30,901 bases of DNA from Bacteroidales bacterium UBA3684 (GTDB taxonomy: Bacteria > Bacteroidota > Bacteroidia > Bacteroidales > P3), in assembly GCA_002372855.1 (NCBI GenBank), contig DFIZ01000079.1:1-30901 (forward strand). Direction: 5' to 3'. A model generated the notes under the pieces. It did no database searches. It worked only from the letters and a program-made list of their open reading frames with translations, and was not told the origin of the DNA. Position 1 is the stretch's first letter. Every line of letters starts with the position of its first letter. The position numbers and the translations under genes are program-made. Below are positions 15,510 to 23,465 of the stretch, one piece after another.

Positions 15510-16793
15510 ATGAACACTATACCTGTACTTTTGCTCACCGGCTACCTGGGCAGCGGCAAGACCACCCTGCTCAACCGCATCCTCTCCAACCGCCGCGGCA
15601 TCCGTTTCGCCGTCATCGTCAACGACCTCGGCGAGGTCAATATCGACGCTGACCTTATCGAGAAGGGCGGCATCGTTGGACAGAAGGACGACAACCTCGT
15701 GGCCCTCCAGAACGGCTGCATCTGCTGCACCCTCAAGATGGACCTCGTCGAGCAGCTGCGTGACATCACCTCGCAGCGCCGTTTCGACTATATCGTCATC
15801 GAAGCCAGCGGCATCTGTGAGCCCGCTCCTATCGCCCAGACCATCTGCTCCATGCCCACCATGGGACCCGAGTATGTCCGCGACGGCGTGCCTGTCGTCG
15901 ACAGCATCGTCACTGTCGTCGACGCCCTCCGCATGCGCGACGAGTTCGGTAGCGGCAAGAACCTCCTCAAGCCCGGCCTCGCCGAGGACGACATCGAAAA
16001 CCTCGTCATCCAGCAGATCGAGTTCTGCAACATCATCCTCCTCAACAAAGCCTCCGAGGTCCCCGCCGACGAGTTTGGCCGCATCCGCGAAATCATTCGC
16101 GCCATCCAGCCCAAAGCCGAAATCATCCCCTGCGACTACTGCGACATCGACTTCGACAGCATCCTCCACACCGGTCTCTTCGACTTCGACCGCGTGGCAA
16201 CCTCCGCCGCCTGGATCGACGCCATCGAGGGCCACCACGACGATGAGGAAGAACACGAACACCACCACCATGGCCACGACGATGACGACGATGAGGAAGA
16301 GCACGAACACCACCATGGCCACGACGATGACGGCGATAGCCAACTCTCCACTCTCCACTCTCCGCTCTCCACTCATCACCATCACCATCACCACCACGAC
16401 GAAGGCGAGGCCGAAGAGTACGGCATCAGCACCTTCGTCTACTACCGTCGCGAGCCTATGAACATCTCGCGCTTCGACGAATTCGTCGCCCGCCACTGGC
16501 CTGCCGGCGTCATCCGCGCCAAAGGCATCTGCTGGTTCCTCTCCGAACCCGACACTTGCTACCTCTTCGAGCAGGCCGGCAAGCAAGTCTCCCTGCGCGA
16601 CACCGGCCAGTGGTATGCCACCATGCCCGACGACGAACTCCTCGACTTCATGCGCCGCACCCCCGACCTCCAGCGCGACTGGGACGACACCTACGGCGAC
16701 CGCATGCAGAAACTCGTCTTCATCGGCCAGCACATGGACCGCCAGGCCATCACCGCCGCCCTCGACGAGTGCCTCTGCAAGACCGGCTTCTAA
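15510..16793 (+). CDS. COG0523 (CobW/YeiR-type) GTPase with histidine-rich metal-binding insert
   Basis: G3E-family P-loop GTPase; members load Zn, Ni, Co or Fe into target proteins. Seen: Walker A GYLGSGKTT (residues 11-19); CxCC metal site C70-I-C72-C73; ASGICEPAP; the guanine-specificity motif LLNKAS; and a C-terminal CobW_C domain starting near STFVYYRREPMNISRFDEFV. Residues about 245-300 are a His/Asp/Glu-rich insert in two near-copies (EEHEHHHHGHDDDDD, EEHEHHHGHDDDGD), then TLHSPLS, then a run of eight His. The insert probably binds Zn or Ni by inference. No Zur box is visible upstream. Length 427 versus about 350-400 usual; the excess is the insert. Confidence 0.93.
   Translation: MNTIPVLLLTGYLGSGKTTLLNRILSNRRGIRFAVIVNDLGEVNIDADLIEKGGIVGQKDDNLVALQNGCICCTLKMDLVEQLRDITSQRRFDYIVIEASGICEPAPIAQTICSMPTMGPEYVRDGVPVVDSIVTVVDALRMRDEFGSGKNLLKPGLAEDDIENLVIQQIEFCNIILLNKASEVPADEFGRIREIIRAIQPKAEIIPCDYCDIDFDSILHTGLFDFDRVATSAAWIDAIEGHHDDEEEHEHHHHGHDDDDDEEEHEHHHGHDDDGDSQLSTLHSPLSTHHHHHHHHDEGEAEEYGISTFVYYRREPMNISRFDEFVARHWPAGVIRAKGICWFLSEPDTCYLFEQAGKQVSLRDTGQWYATMPDDELLDFMRRTPDLQRDWDDTYGDRMQKLVFIGQHMDRQAITAALDECLCKTGF
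16343..16374 (+). repeat. Heptamer array inside the GTPase gene
   Basis: ACTCTCC three times, GCTCTCC once and ACTC, giving the peptide LSTLHSPLST between two His/Asp-rich stretches. The unit is stop-free in every frame on either strand. The same heptamer type, and the same TLHSPLS peptide, are in the helicase at 20592-20626. Confidence 0.9.
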
Positions 16794-16825
16794 ACGCTAC
16801 TAAGTCTCCACGAAATGATGATCAA

Positions 16826-19800
16826 ATGGTAGTCTTTATCGACACAGAGGTAAACCCTCAGAGCAAAAAGGTGCAGGACTATGGTGCTGTGCGCGAGGAC
16901 GGAGCGGTTCTGCATACGCATAGCAAAGCGGAGTTCTTGGCCTTTGTAGAACCATGCCGCGTCGTATGCGGACACAACATCATTGGGTTCGACCTGAAAC
17001 ATACCACGATAAACGGCAACCACATCTTCATCGACACACTTTATCTTTCTCCACTTTTGTTCCCAAACAGGCCGTATCACCGGCTGGTGAAAGACGACAA
17101 ACTGCAAGTGGACGAGTTGAACAATCCCGTGAACGATGCTCATAAAGCACGAGATTTGTTCTATGATGAAATAGCAGCTTGGCGTAGATTGTCACCGAGG
17201 CGCCAATCCATCTACCGCTCCCTCTTGTCACAAATAAAAGAGTTTGAAGGCTTTTTTGCTTACACCGACGCAAGCAACACCCCCGTTAGTGGCCAAGTGT
17301 TGGTTGAAACCATACAGCAAGAATACGCAGGCCGTATATGTACCCATGCCAACCTTGCAGCTGTGGTGAAGCATTACCCCGTCGAACTGGCCTACGCGTT
17401 GGCGGTCATCGGGGCCAACGACATGATGAGCATCACCCCGGCTTGGGTCATGCGCAATTACCCGAAAGTGGCCAATGTGATGAACTTCCTACGCAATACG
17501 CCATGTGGAGAATGTGAGTACTGCAAGAAACAACTGGATGCGCACCACGGTTTGCGTGAGTTCTTCGGCTACGAAGAATTCCGTCTTTTTGATGGAAAGA
17601 ACATGCAGCAACAGGCTGTAGAATCCGCTATCCGCGGTGATTCCTTGCTGTGCATTTTCCCCACCGGCGGAGGCAAAAGCTTGACCTTCCAACTGCCCGC
17701 ACTGATGGCTGGTCGCAACACCCACGGGCTGACGGTTGTCATCTCGCCCCTGCAAAGCTTGATGAAAGACCAGGTGGACAACCTTGCCGAGCGAGGCATC
17801 AGCGACGCAGTAACCATCAACGGCCTGCTCGACCCCATCGAGCGTGCTGCCGCTGTGCAACAGGTGGCCGATGGCAGTGCCAACCTTCTCTACATCGCTC
17901 CCGAAATGCTCCGCAGCAAAACCGTTGAGCGTCTGCTGCTGGGGCGCAGCGTGGTGCGGTTTGTTATCGACGAGGCCCACTGTTTCTCGGCATGGGGACA
18001 GGACTTCCGGCCCGATTATCTTTATATCGCCGATTTCATTCGCAATCTTCAGGAGCAAAAGCATCAGCAGCAACCTATCGTTGTCAGCTGTTTTACAGCC
18101 ACCGCCAAACAGAAAGTCGTCAGCGACATCTGCGATTATTTCCGCTCCAAGCTCGGTCTTGAATTGAGGGTCTTTGCTGCTAACGCCGAACGCAAAAACC
18201 TACATTATTCCGTCATTCATGCTGACACCGACGACGAGAAATACAACCACCTCCGCTCGCTTATTCTTGGCAAACAATGCCCGACCATTGTTTACGTCAG
18301 CCGCACAAAACGTACACGAGATATATCCGACCACTTGCGTGCCGATGGCATCCGGGCTCTCCCTTTCAACGGCAAAATGGAGGCCGCCGAAAAAATCCAC
18401 AACCAGGAAGCTTTCATGAACGGCGAGGCACAGGTAATTGTCGCCACCTCGGCATTCGGCATGGGTGTAGACAAAAAGGACGTCGGCTTGGTTATCCACT
18501 ACGACATCAGCGACTCGCTTGAAGCTTACGTTCAGGAGGCCGGACGTGCAGGTCGCGATCCGCACATGGAGGCTGAATGCTATGTGCTCTATTCCGATGG
18601 CGACCTGGACAAACACTTCCTTCTCCTCAACCAGACCAAGCTCTCCATCAGCGAAATCCAACAGGTATGGAGAGCCATAAAAGACCTCACTCCCCAACAG
18701 CCCACCATCAGCTGCTCCCCATTGGAGATAGCACGTCAGGCCGGTTGGAACGAGGAGGTTTGCGACATCGAAACCCGCGTCAAGGCCGCCATTGCTGCTC
18801 TGGAGAACGCCGGGCTGGTGACCCGTGGCAGCAACACTCCGCATATCTTCGCCACAGGTATCACCGTGGCCACCATGGACGAGGCCCGCGGTCGCCTGTC
18901 CCTCTCGCCGCTCTTCGACGAAACCACACGCGAGGATGCCGCCCGCATCATCGGTTCGCTTATCAGTCGCCGTGCCACCACCGAAAACATCGACGAGGCT
19001 GAAAGTCGCATTGACTACCTGGCCGATGTCCTTGGCATGACAAAAGAAACGGTCATCCACAGTGTCAACCTCATGAGGCAGGAAGGTATCCTCGCCGACA
19101 GTCGCGACATGCAGGCCTGGATTGTCAAAAGCACTACACGCCGTGAACTGGACAACATCCTGCGTCTGGAACAGTTCCTATTGATGCATCTCTGCGAAGA
19201 AAACAGAGAACTGAACTATAAGCAACTAAATGAAGAGGCGCACAAGTCAGGCTTGGCCTTCTGCACCGTCCGCCGCCTCAAGACTCTTCTCTATTTCCTC
19301 TCCTTGAAAAACTATGTACGCAAAGAGGAACACACCTTCAGCGACAGTGTCAGCCTTCGGCTCCAAGTGTCTTTGGAATGTACCCTTAAACGCTTCGAAC
19401 TGCGTGTTGGCCTTTGCCGCTTTGTTGTGGACAGGCTCTACGCGCAGAAGAACGAAGGTGAGACGACTCTCGTCTCCTTCTCGCTTGTCGAGCTGCTCAA
19501 ACAGTATTGCGAACAGCTCACCCTCGCCGAACCCCCTGCAGCCACCGACATGGAGGAAGCCCTGCTCTACCTCAGCAAGACAGGTCTGCTGAAACTTGAA
19601 GGCGGCTTCCTTGTCATCTACAACACGATGCAACTCAAACGCATGGTCGAACGCCGGTACGGATATACAAAAGAACACTACCGTCTCCTCGACGAGTTTT
19701 ATCGCCAGCGCATCCAGCAGATTCACATCGTTGGCGAATACGCCAACATGATGGTACGCGACTACGACGCCGCACTCCGCTATGTCAGCGACTACTTCCT

Positions 19801-21466
19801 GCTCGACTATAAAGCCTTCATTTCAAAATATTTCAAAGGGGAGCGTAGGACGCAAATCGGCAAGAACATCACTCCAGCCAAGTACAACAGAATTTTCGGT
19901 AGCCTATCCCAGAGGCAGATGGAAATAATCAACGACAAGGAGTCGCGCCGTATCGTCGTCGCTGCCGGACCCGGCAGCGGCAAAACACGTGTGCTTGTAC
20001 ACAAACTGGCATCGCTCCTTCTGCTCGAAGATGTGAAACACGAGCAACTGCTTATGCTCACCTTCTCCCGTGCCGCTGCCACCGAGTTCAAACTCCGTCT
20101 CATCGACCTTGTCGGCAATGCTGCCCATTTTGTCGAAATAAAAACATTCCACTCCTTTGCCTTCGACCTGCTCGGCAAGCAAGGGTCACTCGAAGATGCT
20201 GACACCGTTGTCAGCCGGGCGGCCCGGATGATTGAGACAGGTGAGGTTGAGGAAACTAAGATAGCCAAGAGCGTACTCGTCATCGACGAGGCGCAGGACA
20301 TGGGCCCCGACGACTACCGCCTTGTTTCTGCACTCATGCATCGCAACGAGGACATGCGCGTAATTGCAGTCGGCGACGACGACCAGAACATCTATGCCTT
20401 CCGGGGAAGCGATTCCAAGTACCTGAAGTCCCTCGTCACCGACCACGGCGCCGCCTTCTACGAAATGACCACTAACTACCGATCCGACCGCGCCATCGTC
20501 GACTATGCCAACCGCTTCGTCCAGCGCATCTCCAATCGCATGAAGCATACCCCTATCGAAGCGGCAAGTCAGGAGGAAGGCCTCGTCGACACCTCCCCAC
20601 TCCCCACTCTCCACTCCCCACTCTCCGGCTCCACCGCCATTCTCACCCGCACCAATGAACAAGCCCTGCAAATAGCCTACCAGCTGGAACAGCAAGGCAT
20701 CCACGCCACCCTCGCCCAGTCCGGTGGAGGCTATCGCTTCATCAACCTCGCCGAGGTGCGCTACTTTATGAAGCAAACGGGCGACGGCGGCACCATATCC
20801 CACGAGCAATGGCTTTTGGCTAAAGAGCGTACCTGTGAGCGATATGCCACCAGCCGTCTGCTACCCGTCATGCACGCTTTCTGGAACCAATACGAGCATG
20901 CCAACCGCAACTACTACCGCAGCGACCTCCGCCAGTTCCTCCTCGAGAGCGACGTCGAGGACTTCCTCTCCACCTCCGGTAGCATCTTCGTCGGCACCAT
21001 CCACAAGGCTAAAGGCCGTGAGTTCGACACAGTTTACCTTTTCCTTACCGATCCGGAAACATCCAATCCCGAGGAACTGCGAGCATCCTATGTTGGCATC
21101 ACCCGTGCCCGGCACAACCTCCATATCCTCACCCAGGGGGATGCCGGCGGTCAACCTGCAACAATCGCCGTCAGCCTCACACTGCGCGACGTATGGCTCG
21201 ACTATTTCCGCGACCACAAGGATTCCATCCTCTCCCTCCGCAGTGGCGATTCCCTGCGCTACTCCAACGGCTACCTCATCTCCGAAAAGGGTGAATACAT
21301 AGCCTCCCTATCGAAATCCAAACGCCAGCAACTGGACGAATGGCTGCAGAAGGGCTACTGGGTTGCCAGCTCCGAGGTGTCCTACATCCTTGCATGGCGG
21401 CCTCGCGAAGAACCGCAGGAAGTGGCCGTATGCCTCGCCAATATAATTCTTAAAAACAATCAATAA
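16826..21466 (+). CDS. Giant fusion: DEDD-like exonuclease, RecQ helicase and UvrD-like helicase
   Basis: 1546 residues with three modules. Residues 1-60: FIDTEV (DxE) and GHNIIGFDLKH fit a DEDD 3'-5' exonuclease, but the third motif is not clear. Residues about 227-233: CxxCxxC (CGECEYC). Residues about 270-580: RecQ core with Walker A FPTGGGKS, VIDEAHCFSAWGQDFRPDY at residue 382, FTATAKQKV and YVQEAGRAGRD. A winged-helix-like middle follows. Residues about 1040-1450: superfamily-1 core with AGPGSGKT (1047), VIDEAQDMGPDDY (1154), GDDDQNIYAFRGSDSKY, TIHKAKGREFD and YVGITRAR. RecQ (3'-5') and UvrD-like motors in one chain suggest unwinding in recombination or repair; that they act together is inferred. 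Start: ATG 16826 is the first codon of the recognisable exonuclease; in-frame codons upstream overlap the GTPase gene. The heptamer insert at 20592 lies in the SF1 part. pepD follows 14 bp after. Confidence 0.88.
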   Translation: MVVFIDTEVNPQSKKVQDYGAVREDGAVLHTHSKAEFLAFVEPCRVVCGHNIIGFDLKHTTINGNHIFIDTLYLSPLLFPNRPYHRLVKDDKLQVDELNNPVNDAHKARDLFYDEIAAWRRLSPRRQSIYRSLLSQIKEFEGFFAYTDASNTPVSGQVLVETIQQEYAGRICTHANLAAVVKHYPVELAYALAVIGANDMMSITPAWVMRNYPKVANVMNFLRNTPCGECEYCKKQLDAHHGLREFFGYEEFRLFDGKNMQQQAVESAIRGDSLLCIFPTGGGKSLTFQLPALMAGRNTHGLTVVISPLQSLMKDQVDNLAERGISDAVTINGLLDPIERAAAVQQVADGSANLLYIAPEMLRSKTVERLLLGRSVVRFVIDEAHCFSAWGQDFRPDYLYIADFIRNLQEQKHQQQPIVVSCFTATAKQKVVSDICDYFRSKLGLELRVFAANAERKNLHYSVIHADTDDEKYNHLRSLILGKQCPTIVYVSRTKRTRDISDHLRADGIRALPFNGKMEAAEKIHNQEAFMNGEAQVIVATSAFGMGVDKKDVGLVIHYDISDSLEAYVQEAGRAGRDPHMEAECYVLYSDGDLDKHFLLLNQTKLSISEIQQVWRAIKDLTPQQPTISCSPLEIARQAGWNEEVCDIETRVKAAIAALENAGLVTRGSNTPHIFATGITVATMDEARGRLSLSPLFDETTREDAARIIGSLISRRATTENIDEAESRIDYLADVLGMTKETVIHSVNLMRQEGILADSRDMQAWIVKSTTRRELDNILRLEQFLLMHLCEENRELNYKQLNEEAHKSGLAFCTVRRLKTLLYFLSLKNYVRKEEHTFSDSVSLRLQVSLECTLKRFELRVGLCRFVVDRLYAQKNEGETTLVSFSLVELLKQYCEQLTLAEPPAATDMEEALLYLSKTGLLKLEGGFLVIYNTMQLKRMVERRYGYTKEHYRLLDEFYRQRIQQIHIVGEYANMMVRDYDAALRYVSDYFLLDYKAFISKYFKGERRTQIGKNITPAKYNRIFGSLSQRQMEIINDKESRRIVVAAGPGSGKTRVLVHKLASLLLLEDVKHEQLLMLTFSRAAATEFKLRLIDLVGNAAHFVEIKTFHSFAFDLLGKQGSLEDADTVVSRAARMIETGEVEETKIAKSVLVIDEAQDMGPDDYRLVSALMHRNEDMRVIAVGDDDQNIYAFRGSDSKYLKSLVTDHGAAFYEMTTNYRSDRAIVDYANRFVQRISNRMKHTPIEAASQEEGLVDTSPLPTLHSPLSGSTAILTRTNEQALQIAYQLEQQGIHATLAQSGGGYRFINLAEVRYFMKQTGDGGTISHEQWLLAKERTCERYATSRLLPVMHAFWNQYEHANRNYYRSDLRQFLLESDVEDFLSTSGSIFVGTIHKAKGREFDTVYLFLTDPETSNPEELRASYVGITRARHNLHILTQGDAGGQPATIAVSLTLRDVWLDYFRDHKDSILSLRSGDSLRYSNGYLISEKGEYIASLSKSKRQQLDEWLQKGYWVASSEVSYILAWRPREEPQEVAVCLANIILKNNQ
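20592..20626 (+). repeat. Heptamer array inside the helicase gene
   Basis: Five 7-mers, CCTCCCC then ACTCCCC, ACTCTCC, ACTCCCC, ACTCTCC, coding for TSPLPTLHSPLS at about residue 1257, between YRSDRAIVDYANRF and the next SF1 motif. Codon use in this piece is unlike the surrounding gene. Confidence 0.85.
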
Positions 21467-21480
21467 AAACATCATAACCT

Positions 21481-22968
21481 ATGGCAAAAAACAATCAAGC
21501 AATCAAGCAATCAAGCAATCAAGTACTGAAAGGCCTCAAGCCGGAGCGCGTGTGGCACTGGTTCGGTGAAATCATGCAGATTCCGCGGCCTTCGAAGCAC
21601 GAGGAGCGCATCTCCGCCTGGCTCGTGCAGTGGGGCAAGGACCACGGCCTCGAAACCAAGAGCGACAAGCTCGGCAACGTGCTCATCCGCAAACCCGCCT
21701 CCAAAGGCTACGAGAAGAGCCCCTGGGTGGCCCTGCAGGCCCACATGGACATGGTCTGCGAGAAGAACAGCACCAAGCAGTTCGACTTCATGAAGGACGC
21801 CATCCAGCCCGTGCTGGACGGTGAATGGCTCACCGCCGACGGCACCACCCTCGGCGCCGACGACGGCATTGGCGTGGCCGCCATCCTCGCCATCCTCGAA
21901 GACCCCAAACTGCAGCACCCCGCCCTCGAAGCCCTCATCACCGTCGACGAGGAAACCGGCCTCACCGGCGCCAACGGTCTGAGCAAGAGCTGGCTGAAGA
22001 GCGAGGTCCTGCTCAACTTCGACGACGAGGACGAAGGCGAGTATTGCATCGGCTGCGCCGGCGGCATCGACACCGTGGCCGAAATGGACTACAAGCTCGT
22101 TGCTGCCCCCAAGGGCTGCAAGGCATTCATCGTCAAGGTCTCCGGCCTTGTTGGCGGCCACAGCGGCGACGACATCAACCGCGGCCGCGCCAATGCCAAC
22201 AAGCTGCTCAACCGCATCCTCTGGGAGGGCACCTACAAGCATTCCATGCGCCTGGCCACCATCGACGGCGGCAACCTGCGCAACGCCATCGCTCGCGAGG
22301 CCGAAGCCCTCGTCTGCGTGTCCGAGGACAAGGTGCGCGCCTTCAAGGCGATGGTCACCAAGATGGGCAAGGCCATGGTCTTCGAATTCCGCTCCACGGA
22401 GCCCGACATGGAATTCTCCCTGCGCGACGCCGACATGCCCAAGAAGGTCGTCGACGCCGACACCCAGGAGCGCCTCGTCAACCTCGTCTACGCCTGCGCC
22501 CACGGCGTGCTGGCCATGAGCCGCGAGATTGAGAACTTCGTCGAAACTTCCACCAACCTTGCCTCCATCAAGATGGAGAAGACTTTCATCCGCATCGCCA
22601 CCAGCCAGCGCTCCTCGGTGGAGAGCGCCAAGCTCGCCGCCGCCGCCAAGCTGGAGAGCACCTTCCTCCTCGCCGGTTGCCGCGTGAAGCACAGCGACGG
22701 CTACCCCGGCTGGACCCCCAACCCCGACAGCCGCGTCCTCAAGGTCGGCGTCGATGTCTACAAGAAGATGTACGGCAAGGAGCCCATCGTCCGCGCCATC
22801 CATGCCGGACTGGAGTGCGGCCTCATCGGCGAGAAGTACCCCCAGATGGACATGATTAGTTATGGTCCCACGCTCCGCGGCGTCCACAGCCCCGACGAGC
22901 GCATCGAAATCAAGACCGTCGAGATGTTCTGGAACCAGACCCTCGAAATCCTGAAACGACTCAAATAA
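21481..22968 (+). CDS. pepD: Aminoacyl-histidine dipeptidase (PepD, M20 family)
   Basis: Zinc dipeptidase that cleaves Xaa-His dipeptides such as carnosine and many others. Seen in 495 residues: HMDMVCEKN (H-x-D metal ligand and catalytic Asp); LGADDGIGVA (bridging Asp); ITVDEETGLTGA, the catalytic and ligand Glu pair; then FDDEDEGEYCIGCAGG with the following metal ligand Asp; and the histidine-containing GGHSGDDINRGRANA typical of PepD. The C-terminal zinc-ligand His is in VRAIHAGLECG. The first residues (MAKNNQAIKQSSNQ) are not conserved: they are encoded by four copies of the octamer CAATCAAG, after which the family pattern LKPERVWHWFGEIMQIPRPS begins. No other ATG before residue 25 is in frame. 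It closes the plus-strand run and is followed by a terminator. Confidence 0.95.
   Translation: MAKNNQAIKQSSNQVLKGLKPERVWHWFGEIMQIPRPSKHEERISAWLVQWGKDHGLETKSDKLGNVLIRKPASKGYEKSPWVALQAHMDMVCEKNSTKQFDFMKDAIQPVLDGEWLTADGTTLGADDGIGVAAILAILEDPKLQHPALEALITVDEETGLTGANGLSKSWLKSEVLLNFDDEDEGEYCIGCAGGIDTVAEMDYKLVAAPKGCKAFIVKVSGLVGGHSGDDINRGRANANKLLNRILWEGTYKHSMRLATIDGGNLRNAIAREAEALVCVSEDKVRAFKAMVTKMGKAMVFEFRSTEPDMEFSLRDADMPKKVVDADTQERLVNLVYACAHGVLAMSREIENFVETSTNLASIKMEKTFIRIATSQRSSVESAKLAAAAKLESTFLLAGCRVKHSDGYPGWTPNPDSRVLKVGVDVYKKMYGKEPIVRAIHAGLECGLIGEKYPQMDMISYGPTLRGVHSPDERIEIKTVEMFWNQTLEILKRLK
21492..21523 (+). repeat. Octamer tandem repeat at the 5' end of pepD
   Basis: CAATCAAG is repeated exactly four times, starting 11 bp after the A of the start codon. 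Eight is not a multiple of three, so gain or loss of one unit would shift the reading frame of everything downstream. Confidence 0.95.
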
Positions 22969-22998
22969 CCCCCGTCCATCAGGACGGAAAAACCACCC

Positions 22999-23037
22999 AG
23001 GCAGCACTCCCAAAACGGGATGTGCTGCCTTTTTTTG
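22999..23037 (+). terminator. Rho-independent terminator after pepD
   Basis: Stem AGGCAGCAC / GTGCTGCCT (22999-23007 and 23022-23030), with an inner TCCC / GGGA pair and a five-base loop, then TTTTTTT. It ends the plus-strand run. Confidence 0.92.
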
Positions 23038-23043
23038 TGTCCA

Positions 23044-23270
23044 ATTTGACAAAATGTCCTTTTTTTATTCCGCTCTACGGGTGTAATGATTTGGGAATTA
23101 GTCCTGTAAAGTGCCTGTAAACACCCTACCAACTCCCACCCAACTCCCACTGTGGTGGGAGTTGGGTGGGAGTTGGTAGGGTGTTGATAGGGGGTTGGTA
23201 GGTAGATTACAGGAAAGAAAACGGTCTTTTTGTCAAATGCTGTTTCGGGTGGTTCCGGGACAGGGAATGG
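23044..23270 (+). repeat. Palindromic intergenic element, copy B
   Basis: Occupies the gap between the pepD terminator and the tRNA terminator. Nested inverted repeats: outer 20-mers 23044-23063 and 23219-23238 (17 of 20 pair), TCCTGTAA / TTACAGGA (23102-23109 and 23207-23214), and a central hairpin with a perfect 31 bp stem (23120-23150 and 23155-23185) and loop TGTG. The stem holds two CAACTCCCAC units. The left end ATTTGACAAAA, the 11-mers and the right flank match copy A at 8505-8804. Confidence 0.75.
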
Positions 23271-23272
23271 AC

Positions 23273-23306
23273 AAAAAAAAACAGGACGCTGTTGGCGTCC
23301 TGTTTT
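23273..23306 (-). terminator. Rho-independent terminator of the initiator tRNA
   Basis: A 12 bp stem AAAACAGGACGC / GCGTCCTGTTTT (23278-23289 and 23295-23306), loop of five bases. Read on the minus strand it is followed by a run of T (complement of 23273-23281). Confidence 0.9.
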
Positions 23307-23310
23307 CTTA

Positions 23311-23384
<74 letters not shown>

Positions 23385-23413
23385 CTCTGTTATTTCCCTT
23401 TGGAAATCGAGTG

Positions 23414-23445
23414 CAAAAGTACGAACTTTTTCCCAATCTACCAAA
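23414..23445 (-). promoter_or_regulatory. Promoter of the initiator tRNA
   Basis: Minus-strand TACTTTTG (23414-23421) fits TAnnTTTG, with TTTG (23442-23445) at a 20 nt spacer. The tRNA starts 29 bp downstream. Confidence 0.8.
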
Positions 23446-23465
23446 TCTTTTTTGATTTTATTTTT

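Noticed and set aside
16826..21466. The helicase as part of a phage-defence system
   Set aside because: No second defence-type gene is adjacent and the neighbours are housekeeping genes, so the idea is unsupported.
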